Shown: positions 49,566-59,672 of the stretch, in pieces
Layout: each line of letters opens with the position of its first letter
Position numbering within the stretch: the stretch's first letter is position 1
NCBI GenBank assembly: GCA_046329495.1
Contig: JAXLUO010000009.1
Location: 1-64,000 of the forward strand
DNA: 64,000 nucleotides
Reading direction: 5' to 3'
Source: Bog-950 sp046329495
GTDB lineage: Bacteria > Bacteroidota > Bacteroidia > Chitinophagales > LD1
Notes under the pieces: generated by a model
The model's input: the letters and a program-made list of their open reading frames with translations, nothing else
What the model was told of the DNA's origin: nothing
The model's database searches: none
Made by a program: the position numbers and the translations under genes

Positions 49566-50684
49566 CTATTCTGCTTTATTCTGCAATTTCATCAACGCGG
49601 CGTAAGCGTTTTTAGTTATCAGTTGCTTGCCGGTAAAGTCTACATCCAGTAGTTGCGTGTATCCTTCGTGTTCCACACCAGTTTTAACAGGCACCATTTC
49701 AAAAGTGTTTTGGGCGGTTTCCACAAACACAAACTGTCCATCACCCGAACGTACCACCGCCTCTGTTGGCACCGTTACTGCATTGGGTGCTTCTACCGTA
49801 ACATGCGCATTCATATACATGCCGGGTAACAGGCTTTCGGTAGATTGCTTAAAGTGACAATGCACCACAGCACTACGGTTAGCATCCAGTTTTTTGCCGA
49901 TCAGAATGATCTCTGCCTCGTAGGTTTTAGTAGGGTCGCCGGTTAAACTGGCGGTTACTTTTTGCCCGATACGCAGCGAGGGCAGGTCCTTTTCAAAAGC
50001 AGTTAGGGCCAGGTGCAAATCGGTAGGGTTCACCAGTTCAAACAATACATCTGCGGGGTTAACATACTTGCCAATGTTCACATTAACCGCCGAAACATAC
50101 CCATCAATAGGCGAGTAGATGTTTACCGTGCGGCTGATGTTTTCATCACTCAAATGCTGCGGATCAATATTTAGCAACAACAGTTTTTCGCGCAGCGCAC
50201 CCAGCGTTATCTTTTGTGCTTCATACTCGGCTTTGGCCTGTTCTGCCACTTTATCACTGCTGGCTTTGGTGGCATTTAATTGTTGCTGACGCTCGTTTTC
50301 CTTCTGCAAAAATTGCAGCCGCGAACGGGCCACCAAATAATCCTGTTGCAGTTGGATGAAGGAGGGATCTTCCATCACCGCCAGCACTTCACCTTTGCGG
50401 ATCTTTTCTCCGGGTAACAAACCGGTGCTTTTTAAATAACCACCCAAAGGAAAACTTACCGATACAAGGTTCTGCGGCGGCACATCAATAATACCACTTA
50501 CCTGGAGCGTAGCCTGCAGGTTGCGTTGTTCTGCTGCGCCGGTAGCAACACCTGCGGTACGCAGTTGCTCGGGGGTAAATTGCACTACATTACCTTCTGC
50601 CTCTGTAGTGGCTTTGGTTTCGGTGGCATTGTGCTTGCATCCGGCCAGCACCAACACCAACATTATTGCTATTACTTTATTCAT
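49566..50684 (-). CDS. RND efflux periplasmic adaptor (membrane fusion protein), lipoprotein
   Basis: 372 residues, HlyD/CusB-like. Lipobox LAGC with Cys16 anchors it. Beta-barrel and lipoyl-like halves flank a coiled-coil hairpin (about 110-170, FIQLQQDYLVARSRLQFLQKENERQQQL and EQAKAEYEAQKITLGALREKL). The ending IDGYVSAVNVNIGKYVNPADVLFELVNPTDL is the second lipoyl half. It connects the RND pump and outer-membrane factor, both encoded in the 1456-residue gene 8 bases upstream. Metal efflux (Cu/Co/Zn/Cd type) is inferred from the pump family. Confidence 0.87.
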   Translation of the reverse strand: MNKVIAIMLVLVLAGCKHNATETKATTEAEGNVVQFTPEQLRTAGVATGAAEQRNLQATLQVSGIIDVPPQNLVSVSFPLGGYLKSTGLLPGEKIRKGEVLAVMEDPSFIQLQQDYLVARSRLQFLQKENERQQQLNATKASSDKVAEQAKAEYEAQKITLGALREKLLLLNIDPQHLSDENISRTVNIYSPIDGYVSAVNVNIGKYVNPADVLFELVNPTDLHLALTAFEKDLPSLRIGQKVTASLTGDPTKTYEAEIILIGKKLDANRSAVVHCHFKQSTESLLPGMYMNAHVTVEAPNAVTVPTEAVVRSGDGQFVFVETAQNTFEMVPVKTGVEHEGYTQLLDVDFTGKQLITKNAYAALMKLQNKAE

Positions 50685-50691
50685 GGTCTCT

Positions 50692-53600
50692 TTAATTATT
50701 GGTTAGATAAGGTTGCAGCGCCAGTACGGTTTCGTTCCACGCGCCAATGGCATTCAAATACCCGCTTTGCAGCGTTACCGATTGGTGCATCAGGTTAAAC
50801 CATTCCAGGTAACCGATGTGTCCACTCTGTAGTTGCAGCAGTGCATTGCTTTGCAGCGTTTGTGCCAGTTTTAACGCACCGCTCTCATAATACTTCAGCG
50901 TTTGTTTGTGTTTTTCCAGTTGCTGCCAAAGGTTCAACAGATTGGTTTGCGCTTCTAAACGTGCATCGGCATATTCGGTTTGCACTTGCTTTAATTGCAA
51001 CTGCGCCGCCTTGGTGCGCGCTAAACCTGCATTAAAAAACAGGGGAACAGTAATGCCGGCCGTAACGGATTGAAAACGGTCTGCCATCCCATAATTAGTC
51101 TCCACGCCTTTGACATTCATCAATCCATTAATGCTTTGGTTGGTATAGGCTAACACAAAGTTCGGGCTCATCCTCGCTTTATTCATCTTCAATTGAGCTC
51201 CGGCCACCTGTTGCTGTTGTTGCCGCCACTTTAGTGCTGGCAGGTGGTCAACACTTTGGGTGTCGGGTAATTGGTTTAAAGCCAACTGCAAGGGCAATGC
51301 CTGCGGCGAATACAAGGTATCGGTATTCAGCAAACGACTTAGCTGTTGTTGCAACATGCGGTAATCAGCCTCCAGTTGCTGCAATTGCTGGTTCGCCTGT
51401 AACTGTTCAGCTTCGGCAGATGCCTTTTCTAAAATATTGGCATCGCCTGCAGTAAAGCGCTCCTGTTGCCGGTTCATAAACAGCGTATACATGTTATCCA
51501 TTTGCTGCAACAACTTGCGGCGCTCATTCATCAACAGCATTTCATAGTAAATACCGGTAATGCGTTGTTTGGTTTCGCTCCACACCACTTCTTCATTAAT
51601 ACGTTCGCTTTGGGTTTGGGTACCCAGCCATTGCTTCTGCCTTACATACACCAGCGGAAAAGCAAAGCCTTGCGAAACACTAAACCTCGTATCATTCAAC
51701 ACGCTGTTTACCTGCCCGTATTCGGCTAAGGCTTCGGTATTCGGCAACTCCCATGCAGTGCCTTCAGCTTTCTTAGCACTTTGGGTGCGTAAGTTAGCTG
51801 CCTGCACGCGCAGGTTTTGTTGTTGGGCCTTTTGCAACGCTTCTTCCAGCGAGATGGGTGCTTGTGCCTGTATACCTGTAGTGCCTAAAACCAACAATGC
51901 AATAACGGCAATTACACTACGTTGTGCCATACCTTTATTCTTCTTTTGGCCTCTTCGTTCCAGCCAGGCATAAAGTAAGGGCAACACCAGCAAGGTTAAA
52001 GCTGTGGCGGTAACCAATCCGCCTATTACCACCGTAGCTAACGGACGCTGCACTTCGGCACCTGCGCCGCTGCTGATGGCCATGGGCAAAAAGCCTAACG
52101 AGGCAACTGCTGCCGTCATTAACACCGGACGTAAACGGATACGCGTTCCTTTAAAAATGCGCTCGCGTATATCATGCATCCCCGCCTCTTTCAGCAAATT
52201 AAATTCCGTTATAAGCACAATGCCATTCAACACCGCAACACCAAACAGCGCTATAAAACCTACGCCGGCTGAGATGCTAAAAGGCATGCCCCTGCTCCAC
52301 AACGCAAATACACCACCAATCGCCGAAAGCGGAATAGCGCTAAATATCAGCGCACTCTGGCTTATGGAATTAAAGGCAAAATACAGCAGCACAAAAATCA
52401 GCAGTAGCGCTACCGGCACAGCAAAAGCTAATCGCTGCTTTGCTGCAACCAGGTTTTCAAAAGCACCTCCATAGGTTATAAAATAACCGGTGGGTAGCTT
52501 CATGCCTGCATTGGCCTTTCCCTGTAATTCTTCCACCACCGTTTGCACATCGCGACCGCGCACATTAAAGCCTACGCTGATGCGACGTTGTGCATTCTCA
52601 CGTTGTATCTGGTTCGGTCCGGTTTGTATTTCAACAGTAGCCACCTGCTGCAACGGCACTTGTTGCCCCTGTGCCGTAGGTATCAGCAGGTTCTTTACTT
52701 CATCGGCATTGCTGCGCAGTTGGTCCTTTAAACGCACCACTAAATCAAATCGACGCTCGCCTTCAAATACCTGTCCGGCTACGGCACCAGCAAAAGCAGC
52801 ATTCAGCGTTTTGTTCACTTCTTCTACCGATAAACCGTATTGCGCTAATGCATCGCGCTTATAGGTAACCATCAATTGCGGCAAACCGCTAACAGTTTCT
52901 ATATACAAATCTTTAGCCCCTTCAATATGACTGATCTCATTGCCTAAGCGGTTGGCATATACAGTCAGCGAATCCAGGTTATCGCCAAATATCTTGCACA
53001 CCACATCCTGCCTGCCTCCGGTCATCAGCTCATTAAAACGCATCTGCACCGGGAACTGAAAACCGGTGGTTATACCGGGCACAGTTTCCAATGCCTTACT
53101 CATTTTCTCTGCCAGTTCATCAAAGGTCTTGGCGCTGCTCCACTCGCTTTTTGGTTTAAGTATCACCATCATGTCAGCAGCCTCTACCGGCATAGGGTCG
53201 GTGGGTATTTCACCACTACCTATTTTGGTAACCACCTTCTGCACTTCCGGAAATTGTGTTAGCAGTATGTGTGCCGCCTGTTGCGTGTATTCCATGGAAG
53301 TGGTCAGTGAACTGCCTGTTAGCACGCGTGTATCTACAGCAAAGTCTCCTTCTTCCAGTTTAGGTATAAACTCGCCGCCCATATTCAGCAGTATCACCAC
53401 GGCCACCACAAACACCGCTGCTGAGGTCAACAGCACTGTCTTCTGAAAACGGATGACCAGTTCCAGGGTTTTGCTGTACAATCTCTCAAGCACACCCATC
53501 ATGCGGTCGGCAAAGGTTTTCTTATCGCTGATTTTTCTGCTCAACACCAGCGTGCTCATCATCGGCACATAGGTAAGCGATAAAAGGAACGCACCCAAAA

Positions 53601-55062
53601 TGGCGAAGGCCACTGTTTGCGCCATAGGCTTAAACATCTTACCTTCTATACCCTGCAGTGAAAGTATCGGCAGATAAACAATCAAAATAATGATCTGCCC
53701 AAACACAGCAGCGCTCATCATTTTACCGGCGCTCTGCTCCACCTCCTTATCCATCTGCTCCTGGCTAACATAGGCCTGCCCTAACGTATGCCGTTTATGG
53801 TGCAGGCGATGCATCACCGCCTCTACAATAATCACGGCACCGTCCACAATCAACCCAAAGTCCAGCGCACCTAAACTCATCAGGTTGCCGCTTACGCCAA
53901 ACAAATTCATCATACTAATGGCAAACAGCATACTTAATGGTATAACCGAAGCCACCAGCAAACCGGCGCGCAGGTAACCCAAAAACAACACCAGTATACA
54001 CACCACAATCAACGATCCTTCCGCCAGGTTTTTTTCTACGGTGCTTATAGCATTGTTCACCATTTTAGTGCGGTCAAGGAAATCCTCAATCACCACACCT
54101 TTTGGTAAACTTTTTTGTATTTGCGCTATCCGCTCTTTCACCTCTTTAATAACCTGCGATGAGTTTTCTCCCTTCAGCATCATCACTACGCCGCCGGCTA
54201 CTTCACCTTTATCGTTATAGGTAAGTGCGCCGTAGCGGGTAGCAGCGCCAAGCTTTAATTCAGCTACATCACGTAATAGCACAGGTGCGCCGCTTGGTAA
54301 CGTGGTAACTGCTATCTGTTCCAGGTCGGCAATGTTTTTAATCAGGCCTTCGCTGCGTATAAACAACATAGCCGGACCTTTCTCTATATAAGCGCCACCC
54401 GTATTCTGATTGTTCTTTTCTAACGCATTAAAAACATCCTGTATGGTTAAGTGGTAGGCTTCTAACTGCCTGTCATTAATGGCCACTTCATACTGTTTCA
54501 GCTTACCGCCAAAACTGCTTACATCCGCTACACCCGTGGTGCCCAATAACTGGGGCCGTACCATCCAGTCCTGTATGGTGCGCAACTCCATAGCGCTAAA
54601 GCTCTTCTCATAGCCCGGCAACGGCTTTAGTACGTATTGAAATATTTCTCCCAAACCCGTAGTTACAGGCCCCATGGTTGGCGTGCCTAAGCCCGGTGGT
54701 ATTTGGTCACGCACCTGCAACAGCCGCTCATTAACTTGTTGCCGTGCCCAGTAAACATCCGTTTGGTCGTCAAATACCAGCGTAATAACCGATAAACCAA
54801 AACGCGAAAACGAGCGCTGCTCTATCATGCCCGGTATGTTGCGCGTAGCTTTTTCTACCGGGGCCGTTATCAATCGTTCTATATCACCTGCACCCAGCGA
54901 GGGCGAAGTAGTTATAACCAATACCTGGTTATTGGTAATATCCGGCACAGCGTCAATGGGCAGGCGAGTAAAACTATAAGCACCCCAGGCTATAAGTCCC
55001 ACCATCAGCAAACCTATCAACAGCTTATTGCGGATCGAAAATCCGATAATCTTATTCAGCAT
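50692..55062 (-). CDS. CusA/CzcA-type RND metal efflux pump fused to an outer-membrane factor
   Basis: 1456 residues. Residues 1-1044 are a heavy-metal RND pump (N-terminus FSIRNKLLIGLLMVGLIAWGAY; PVEKATRNIPGM; KTVLLTSAAVF; 12 helices; last helices near LVTATALTLLVLPLLYAWLERRG). At residue 1045 (ATG 51930) an intact signal-peptide-like segment MAQRSVIAVIALLVLGTTGI starts a 412-residue TolC-like outer-membrane factor (ISLEEALQKAQQQNLRVQAA, two coiled-coil halves). The fusion is the tripartite system's pump and channel in one chain, known in Bacteroidota. Cleavage after the internal signal would free the channel. Operon with the adaptor (8 bases) and the small protein upstream. Confidence 0.88.
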   Translation of the reverse strand: MLNKIIGFSIRNKLLIGLLMVGLIAWGAYSFTRLPIDAVPDITNNQVLVITTSPSLGAGDIERLITAPVEKATRNIPGMIEQRSFSRFGLSVITLVFDDQTDVYWARQQVNERLLQVRDQIPPGLGTPTMGPVTTGLGEIFQYVLKPLPGYEKSFSAMELRTIQDWMVRPQLLGTTGVADVSSFGGKLKQYEVAINDRQLEAYHLTIQDVFNALEKNNQNTGGAYIEKGPAMLFIRSEGLIKNIADLEQIAVTTLPSGAPVLLRDVAELKLGAATRYGALTYNDKGEVAGGVVMMLKGENSSQVIKEVKERIAQIQKSLPKGVVIEDFLDRTKMVNNAISTVEKNLAEGSLIVVCILVLFLGYLRAGLLVASVIPLSMLFAISMMNLFGVSGNLMSLGALDFGLIVDGAVIIVEAVMHRLHHKRHTLGQAYVSQEQMDKEVEQSAGKMMSAAVFGQIIILIVYLPILSLQGIEGKMFKPMAQTVAFAILGAFLLSLTYVPMMSTLVLSRKISDKKTFADRMMGVLERLYSKTLELVIRFQKTVLLTSAAVFVVAVVILLNMGGEFIPKLEEGDFAVDTRVLTGSSLTTSMEYTQQAAHILLTQFPEVQKVVTKIGSGEIPTDPMPVEAADMMVILKPKSEWSSAKTFDELAEKMSKALETVPGITTGFQFPVQMRFNELMTGGRQDVVCKIFGDNLDSLTVYANRLGNEISHIEGAKDLYIETVSGLPQLMVTYKRDALAQYGLSVEEVNKTLNAAFAGAVAGQVFEGERRFDLVVRLKDQLRSNADEVKNLLIPTAQGQQVPLQQVATVEIQTGPNQIQRENAQRRISVGFNVRGRDVQTVVEELQGKANAGMKLPTGYFITYGGAFENLVAAKQRLAFAVPVALLLIFVLLYFAFNSISQSALIFSAIPLSAIGGVFALWSRGMPFSISAGVGFIALFGVAVLNGIVLITEFNLLKEAGMHDIRERIFKGTRIRLRPVLMTAAVASLGFLPMAISSGAGAEVQRPLATVVIGGLVTATALTLLVLPLLYAWLERRGQKKNKGMAQRSVIAVIALLVLGTTGIQAQAPISLEEALQKAQQQNLRVQAANLRTQSAKKAEGTAWELPNTEALAEYGQVNSVLNDTRFSVSQGFAFPLVYVRQKQWLGTQTQSERINEEVVWSETKQRITGIYYEMLLMNERRKLLQQMDNMYTLFMNRQQERFTAGDANILEKASAEAEQLQANQQLQQLEADYRMLQQQLSRLLNTDTLYSPQALPLQLALNQLPDTQSVDHLPALKWRQQQQQVAGAQLKMNKARMSPNFVLAYTNQSINGLMNVKGVETNYGMADRFQSVTAGITVPLFFNAGLARTKAAQLQLKQVQTEYADARLEAQTNLLNLWQQLEKHKQTLKYYESGALKLAQTLQSNALLQLQSGHIGYLEWFNLMHQSVTLQSGYLNAIGAWNETVLALQPYLTNN

Positions 55063-55198
55063 ATTGCTTATTTAATTTAGATATGCCTTTGCATGCACCG
55101 TAGTATATGCAACAGGCACTAATAAGCCCTTTGTAAAGGCTAATACAATAATTCCACTACCGGCTAACAGCTCAGCAATAGATTAAAAGAAGGGAAGT

Positions 55199-55579
55199 TT
55201 ACAGCTTGGGAGGTTGCCAGATTTCGGCCGTGCGGGCTGTTGGCAAAAAGCAACGGTAGTAACCGTTATGGGCAATTTGATTTTCAGGTTGGGGATGTTC
55301 CAGTTCAATCGAAGCAAGCACCGGAGCAGTAGTATGCACCTGGCTGGTCATACAATCGCTGGCCTTAAAAGGCAGTTGCTGATCGCGTTCATAATCATCA
55401 TCGTGTATAGGCGCGTTCAGGTAATGTAAGGCAAGGAAAGAACCCAGGCTGATGTTCGGATTAATTGCCTTATGCTCCATAAAATGGCTGATAAGTACAG
55501 GCAACTTCAGCAACTGATGCAATTCGGTTTGCGCCAGCAGCACTGCACTTAACATAAAAACGGCAAGGGCCTTTTTCAC
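55199..55579 (-). CDS. small His-rich periplasmic protein of the efflux operon
   Basis: 126 residues with signal-peptide-like start (MKKALAVFMLSAVLLAQTELHQ). The mature part is His-rich: LISHFMEHKAINPNISLGSFLALHY and HDDDYERD. Small proteins with a LxxHFxEHK...FLxLHY pattern are common immediately before CusA/CzcA pumps in Bacteroidota; the role is unknown, but metal binding is an obvious guess from histidines. It is 136 bases upstream of the pump gene on the same strand. Confidence 0.7.
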   Translation of the reverse strand: MKKALAVFMLSAVLLAQTELHQLLKLPVLISHFMEHKAINPNISLGSFLALHYLNAPIHDDDYERDQQLPFKASDCMTSQVHTTAPVLASIELEHPQPENQIAHNGYYRCFLPTARTAEIWQPPKL

Positions 55580-55713
55580 ATCTCAAAGATAATGAACCCT
55601 GAGCCATAATTGCAAGCCCTTTTTCAGGATATAGGCGTGCATGTAACTTTTATCACCTTTCCTGTGGCCCAAAGGCGCGAAATTTGCAGCAGTAAAAACA
55701 ATAAACAGATAGT

Positions 55714-56025
55714 ATGAGTGATAAACCAAGCTTTCAGGATTTGATCAACAGCCCCAACCCGGTGCTGGTTGATTTTAGCGCCGAATGGTGCGGCCCCTGC
55801 AAAATGATGGGCCCTATTTTAGAAGAATTAAAAGGCATGGTAGGCGAAAAAGCCACCATTGTAAAGATAGATGTAGACCGCAACCCGGCCCTGGCCCAAG
55901 CCTACCGCATACAAGGCGTGCCTACTTTAGCTATCTTTAAAAAGGGCGAAATGCTTTGGCGCCAAAGCGGCGTGCAGCCCGCAGGCAAACTTTATTCCAT
56001 CATTAATCAATTTACAACCGCTTAA
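55714..56025 (+). CDS. trxA: thioredoxin
   Basis: 103-residue thioredoxin without signal peptide, so cytoplasmic. Redox motif WCGPC with Cys26 and Cys29, cis-Pro in GVPTLAIFKKG (about residue 71), and VDFSAEW at the second strand. It reduces protein disulfides with NADPH via thioredoxin reductase (not in this window). The next gene is a lipoprotein with a thioredoxin domain, 11 bases downstream, so the pair may be cotranscribed. Confidence 0.9.
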   Translation: MSDKPSFQDLINSPNPVLVDFSAEWCGPCKMMGPILEELKGMVGEKATIVKIDVDRNPALAQAYRIQGVPTLAIFKKGEMLWRQSGVQPAGKLYSIINQFTTA

Positions 56026-56036
56026 TCACCCTAATC

Positions 56037-56771
56037 ATGACAAAACAGTTGCTTGTAATTCTAACCATACTATTCTTTGGTCTTTCATCCTGTGGTAATG
56101 GCGGCACGGCACAGGCCGGTGGCAGTCAATCAGCTAGGCTGAATGCTACCGAGTTCAACGAAAAATTAAACGCCACGGCTGATAAGCAGATCATAGATGT
56201 GCGCACACCCGAGGAGTTTGCCGGTGGTCACTTAAAGGATGCGCAAAACATCAACATCTACGACCAGGACTTTGCCGCTCAGTTGGAGAAACTGGATAAA
56301 AGCAAACCGGTATTTGTTTACTGCAAAGGCGGTGGCCGCAGTGCCCAAGCAGCCGAGCAAATGAACAACATGGGCTTTAAAACCGTTTTTGATATGTCGG
56401 GCGGTATGATGGCCTGGGTAAATAATAACCTGCCTGTTGAAACCGGTAATGCAGCACCGGTGGCAGATAAATACACCTCGGCCGATTTCAAAAAGTTAAT
56501 GAGTGAAAACAAGGCGGTGTTAGTAGATTATTACGCTCCCTGGTGCCAGCCCTGCAAACAAATGGAACCGACTTTAGAAAAGTTGAAAACCGAATTTGCA
56601 GGCAAAGTTGCCGTAGTTCGTATTAATGTAGATGAAGCTAAAGCGCTCAGCAAAGAACTAAGCCTCGAAGCAGTTCCTGTACTCGCTATCTATAAAGATG
56701 GTGCCGAAGTAAAGCGCGTAACAGGCTTGCAAAGCGAAGAAGACCTGCGCAAGCTAATAGCTATGCTTTAG
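56037..56771 (+). CDS. rhodanese-thioredoxin fusion lipoprotein
   Basis: 244 residues. Lipobox GLSSC (Cys19) places it in the envelope. A rhodanese domain (about 36-135) has active-site Cys96 in VYCKGGGRS; a thioredoxin domain (about 148-244) has WCQPC with Cys170 and Cys173 and cis-Pro in AVPVLAIYKDG. The combination suggests handling of persulfide sulfur and disulfide exchange on the periplasmic or outer-membrane face. It follows trxA by 11 bases and its end overlaps the convergent aroG/aroQ gene by 11 bases. Confidence 0.88.
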   Translation: MTKQLLVILTILFFGLSSCGNGGTAQAGGSQSARLNATEFNEKLNATADKQIIDVRTPEEFAGGHLKDAQNINIYDQDFAAQLEKLDKSKPVFVYCKGGGRSAQAAEQMNNMGFKTVFDMSGGMMAWVNNNLPVETGNAAPVADKYTSADFKKLMSENKAVLVDYYAPWCQPCKQMEPTLEKLKTEFAGKVAVVRINVDEAKALSKELSLEAVPVLAIYKDGAEVKRVTGLQSEEDLRKLIAML

Positions 56772-57870
56772 TATCGCTGTCGCGTTCCATTACATTACTC
56801 TGGTGGCGGATGCTTTCGTTGTGTATCTGTTGAAATAACTTCAGCAGAAACTCTTCGGTAAGGCCGCCCGTTTTTCCTTTTTCGAGCGCGCGCTTTACTA
56901 TAAACGCCCAGCGTTCAGCCTGGTGTACGGCTAAGTGATGGTCTTTCTTAAACATGCCTATCTCTTCCGATATACCCATACGTTCGCTCAGCAACTCTAT
57001 AATGTAATCATCAATCCGGTCAACCCTTGCCCGCAGGTCAAGCAGCGGTTGAAATTCATCTGTAGCAATACTTGGTTGGCGTACCATCAGCGTTTGCAAT
57101 ATCTCGGCCAGCCGTTGTGGTGTAACCTGTTGTTTGGCATCGCTCCACGCTTTATCAGGGTTGCGGTGTGCTTCAATCATCAAGCCCTCAAAACCCATGT
57201 CCATACCTTGTTGCGCAAGGTTATATATCAGGTCGCGGGCACCACCCATATGGCTTGGGTCTAAAATTATCGGTAAGCCGGGATAGCGGCGGCGCAATTC
57301 AATGGGTATCTCCCACATCGGCGGGTTGCGGTAAATCGTCTTTTGGTAACTGCTAAAGCCGCGGTGTATGGCCCCTAACTTGGTTAAGCCAACAGCGTTT
57401 AACCGCTCAATAGCGCCCACCCATAAATCCAGATCCGGGTTTACCGGGTTCTTTACCAAAACCGGTATATCAACACCTTTCAGCGAGTCAGCTATTTCCT
57501 GCACTGCAAACGGCGATACCGTAGTGCGCGCACCAATCCAAAGCACATCTATTTCTGCTTTTAGCGCTGCTTCCACATGTTCGGGGTTCGCCACTTCAAC
57601 GGTAACAGGTAAACCAACGGATCTTCCGGCGTTTTTAACCCAGGGTAAACCAATTTCACCAACACCTTCAAAACTGTTTGGCCGGGTGCGGGGTTTCCAA
57701 ATGCCGGCGCGTATCATATGCACCTTACCCTTGGCAAGGCTAACAATCTGCTGCACGGTTTCCATCACCTGCTCTTCGCCCTCAGCGCTGCAAGGCCCCG
57801 CAATTACAAACGGTTTGTTTGCTACGCCGGTCCAATCGGCAAAGGGGGTAATATTTAAACTTACACTCAT
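56761..57870 (-). CDS. bifunctional DAHP synthase / chorismate mutase
   Basis: 369 residues from ATG 57870 (MSVSLNITPFADWTG), preferred to the longer frame to 57945. The first part is a DAHP synthase of the KDPG-aldolase-like family (GPCSAEGEEQ, GIWKPRTRPNSFEGVGE, KNPVNPDLDLW, ILDPSHMGG), joining PEP and erythrose-4-phosphate at the start of the shikimate pathway. The last about 90 residues are an AroQ chorismate mutase (LRARVDRIDDYIIELLSERM). Fused forms allow product feedback and are typical of Bacteroidota and some Bacillales. Convergent with the rhodanese gene. Confidence 0.9.
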   Translation of the reverse strand: MSVSLNITPFADWTGVANKPFVIAGPCSAEGEEQVMETVQQIVSLAKGKVHMIRAGIWKPRTRPNSFEGVGEIGLPWVKNAGRSVGLPVTVEVANPEHVEAALKAEIDVLWIGARTTVSPFAVQEIADSLKGVDIPVLVKNPVNPDLDLWVGAIERLNAVGLTKLGAIHRGFSSYQKTIYRNPPMWEIPIELRRRYPGLPIILDPSHMGGARDLIYNLAQQGMDMGFEGLMIEAHRNPDKAWSDAKQQVTPQRLAEILQTLMVRQPSIATDEFQPLLDLRARVDRIDDYIIELLSERMGISEEIGMFKKDHHLAVHQAERWAFIVKRALEKGKTGGLTEEFLLKLFQQIHNESIRHQSNVMERDSDTKA

Positions 57871-58039
57871 TCCGCGGCTAAAGTAATCGAATAGGCCATA
57901 TTGCCTTCCTGTAGCTGAACAATCCTGCCTGCACCTTTGTTTCAATACCTGATTAAGATTAGCCCGTGCACCTTATTTTAGGTGCTGCCGTCATCAAAAA
58001 ATTAGGCACATTTACCACCACATCCACAACAGCAGGTAT

Positions 58040-59672
58040 ATGCAAAACGGAACAGATAAAGAAAAGGTATACGACTATATCGTAATCGGCTCGGGCTTCG
58101 GCGGCAGCGTTAGCGCCATGCGCCTGGGCGAGAAAGGCTACTCCGTGCTGGTGCTCGAAAAAGGCAAGCGTTGGGCCTCTACCGATTTCCCTAAAACCGA
58201 TTGGGGCCTGCCAAAATATCTGTGGATGCCCGTGCTGAAGTGGTTTGGCTTTCAAAAGCTCACCTTCTTTAACGAGGTATTTGTTATCAGCGGCTGTAGG
58301 CGTAGGCGGCGGTTCATTGGTTTATGCCAACACGCATATGATGCCCCGAGCTAACTTTTATACCAATGCGCTGTGGGGCCATTTTAAGGATTGGAAAACT
58401 GTACTATCGCCGTATTTCGAGAAGGCCAAATTTATGCTGGGCACCACGCAGTATAAAAAAGATAACCCCGAGGATGTGATCCTGCGCGAAGTTGCCGAAG
58501 AAATGGGCAAAGGCAATTCCTTTAAAAGTGTGGATGGTGTAGGCGTTTACCTGGGCGATCCCCAAAAAACTACCGACCCTTACTTTAAAGGTTTAGGTCC
58601 CGATAGGCAAGGCTGTACCGAATGCGCCGCCTGTATGACCGGTTGCCGTTACAACGCAAAAAACACACTCGATAAAAACTACCTGTGGTTTGCTGAAAAT
58701 ATGTTTGGCGCTAAGGTAGAAGCCGAAACACTGGTTACAAAAATTGAGCATATAAACGGCGAGTATGTTATCCATACCCAAAGTTCTACCAGTTGGTTTG
58801 GTGCTAACAAGCGCGTATATCGTTCCAAAGGTTTAGTGGTAAGCGGCGGTGTATTGGGCACGGTTGATTTATTACTGCGCCAAAAGCACGTGCACAAAAC
58901 CCTGCCGAACCTAAGCGACAAGCTCGGCGAAAACATCCTTACCAACAGCGAAATGCTGAGTGGTGTAGGCGGCGCCGATCGTAAGTTGAATAACGGCTTA
59001 GCCATCTCCCGCGTATTCTCGCCCGATGAAAACACGCAAATCGAGATCTGTAAGTTTTCCGATGGCAGCGGTAGCATGATGCATCTGGGCACCTTGGCTG
59101 TTGGCCCCGGCACACCACCGGTGCGTACCGTTAAGTTAATCGGCAACCTGTTGCGCCACCCCATCACCTTCCTGCGCTTATTCTTTACCAAAGCACCGTC
59201 CGACCGCGGTGTTATCTTCCTCATCATGCAAACGCTGGAAAACAGCATGCGCATTCGCCTGGGTTGGAGTTTGTTTGGCCGAACGATGAAGATGGTAAAT
59301 GATAGCAACCAGCGCGTACCTACCTACATTCCGGTAGGGCAGGAGGCCTTATACCGCTATGCTAAAAAGGTAAACGGCGTGCCTATGAATGCGCTTACCG
59401 AAATCACCTTTGGCCTGGCCAGCACCGCGCACATCCTTGGCGGCTGCCCTATGGGCGCCACGGCTGCCGATGGTGTGGTAGACGATTACTTCCGCGTGCA
59501 CGGCTATCCCAACATGTATATCCTCGATGGCTCCATTATGCCTTGTAACCTGGGTGTAAACCCATCGCTAACCATTACCACCTTTGCCGAGTATGCTATG
59601 GATAACATACCTGCTAAAGCAGGCAATACGGTAAAAGGATTGGATAGTAGACTGCAGGAAGTAGTAGCCTAA
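58040..59672 (+). pseudogene. GMC family oxidoreductase interrupted by a frameshift
   Basis: Two frames together encode one GMC oxidoreductase of about 543 residues (cholesterol-oxidase-like/BetA group). The first frame (58040-58354) holds the FAD-binding GSGFGG motif (IVIGSGFGGSVSAMRLGEKG) and runs to FFNEVFVIS. The second frame (from about 58293) continues with VGVGGGSLVYANTHMMP and includes the Cys-rich motif CTECAACMTGCRYNAKNTLDKNYL, then ends with the usual GMC C-terminal motif NPSLTITTFAEYAMDNI. The junction is at about 58289-58293, one extra base or two missing bases in AGCGGCTGTAGG. It may be a sequencing error or a real pseudogene. Confidence 0.8.

Noticed and set aside
57871..57945. 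N-terminal extension of the DAHP synthase/chorismate mutase
   Set aside because: The extra 25 residues are Cys/Arg-rich and unlike the family; ATG 57870 gives the expected N-terminus.
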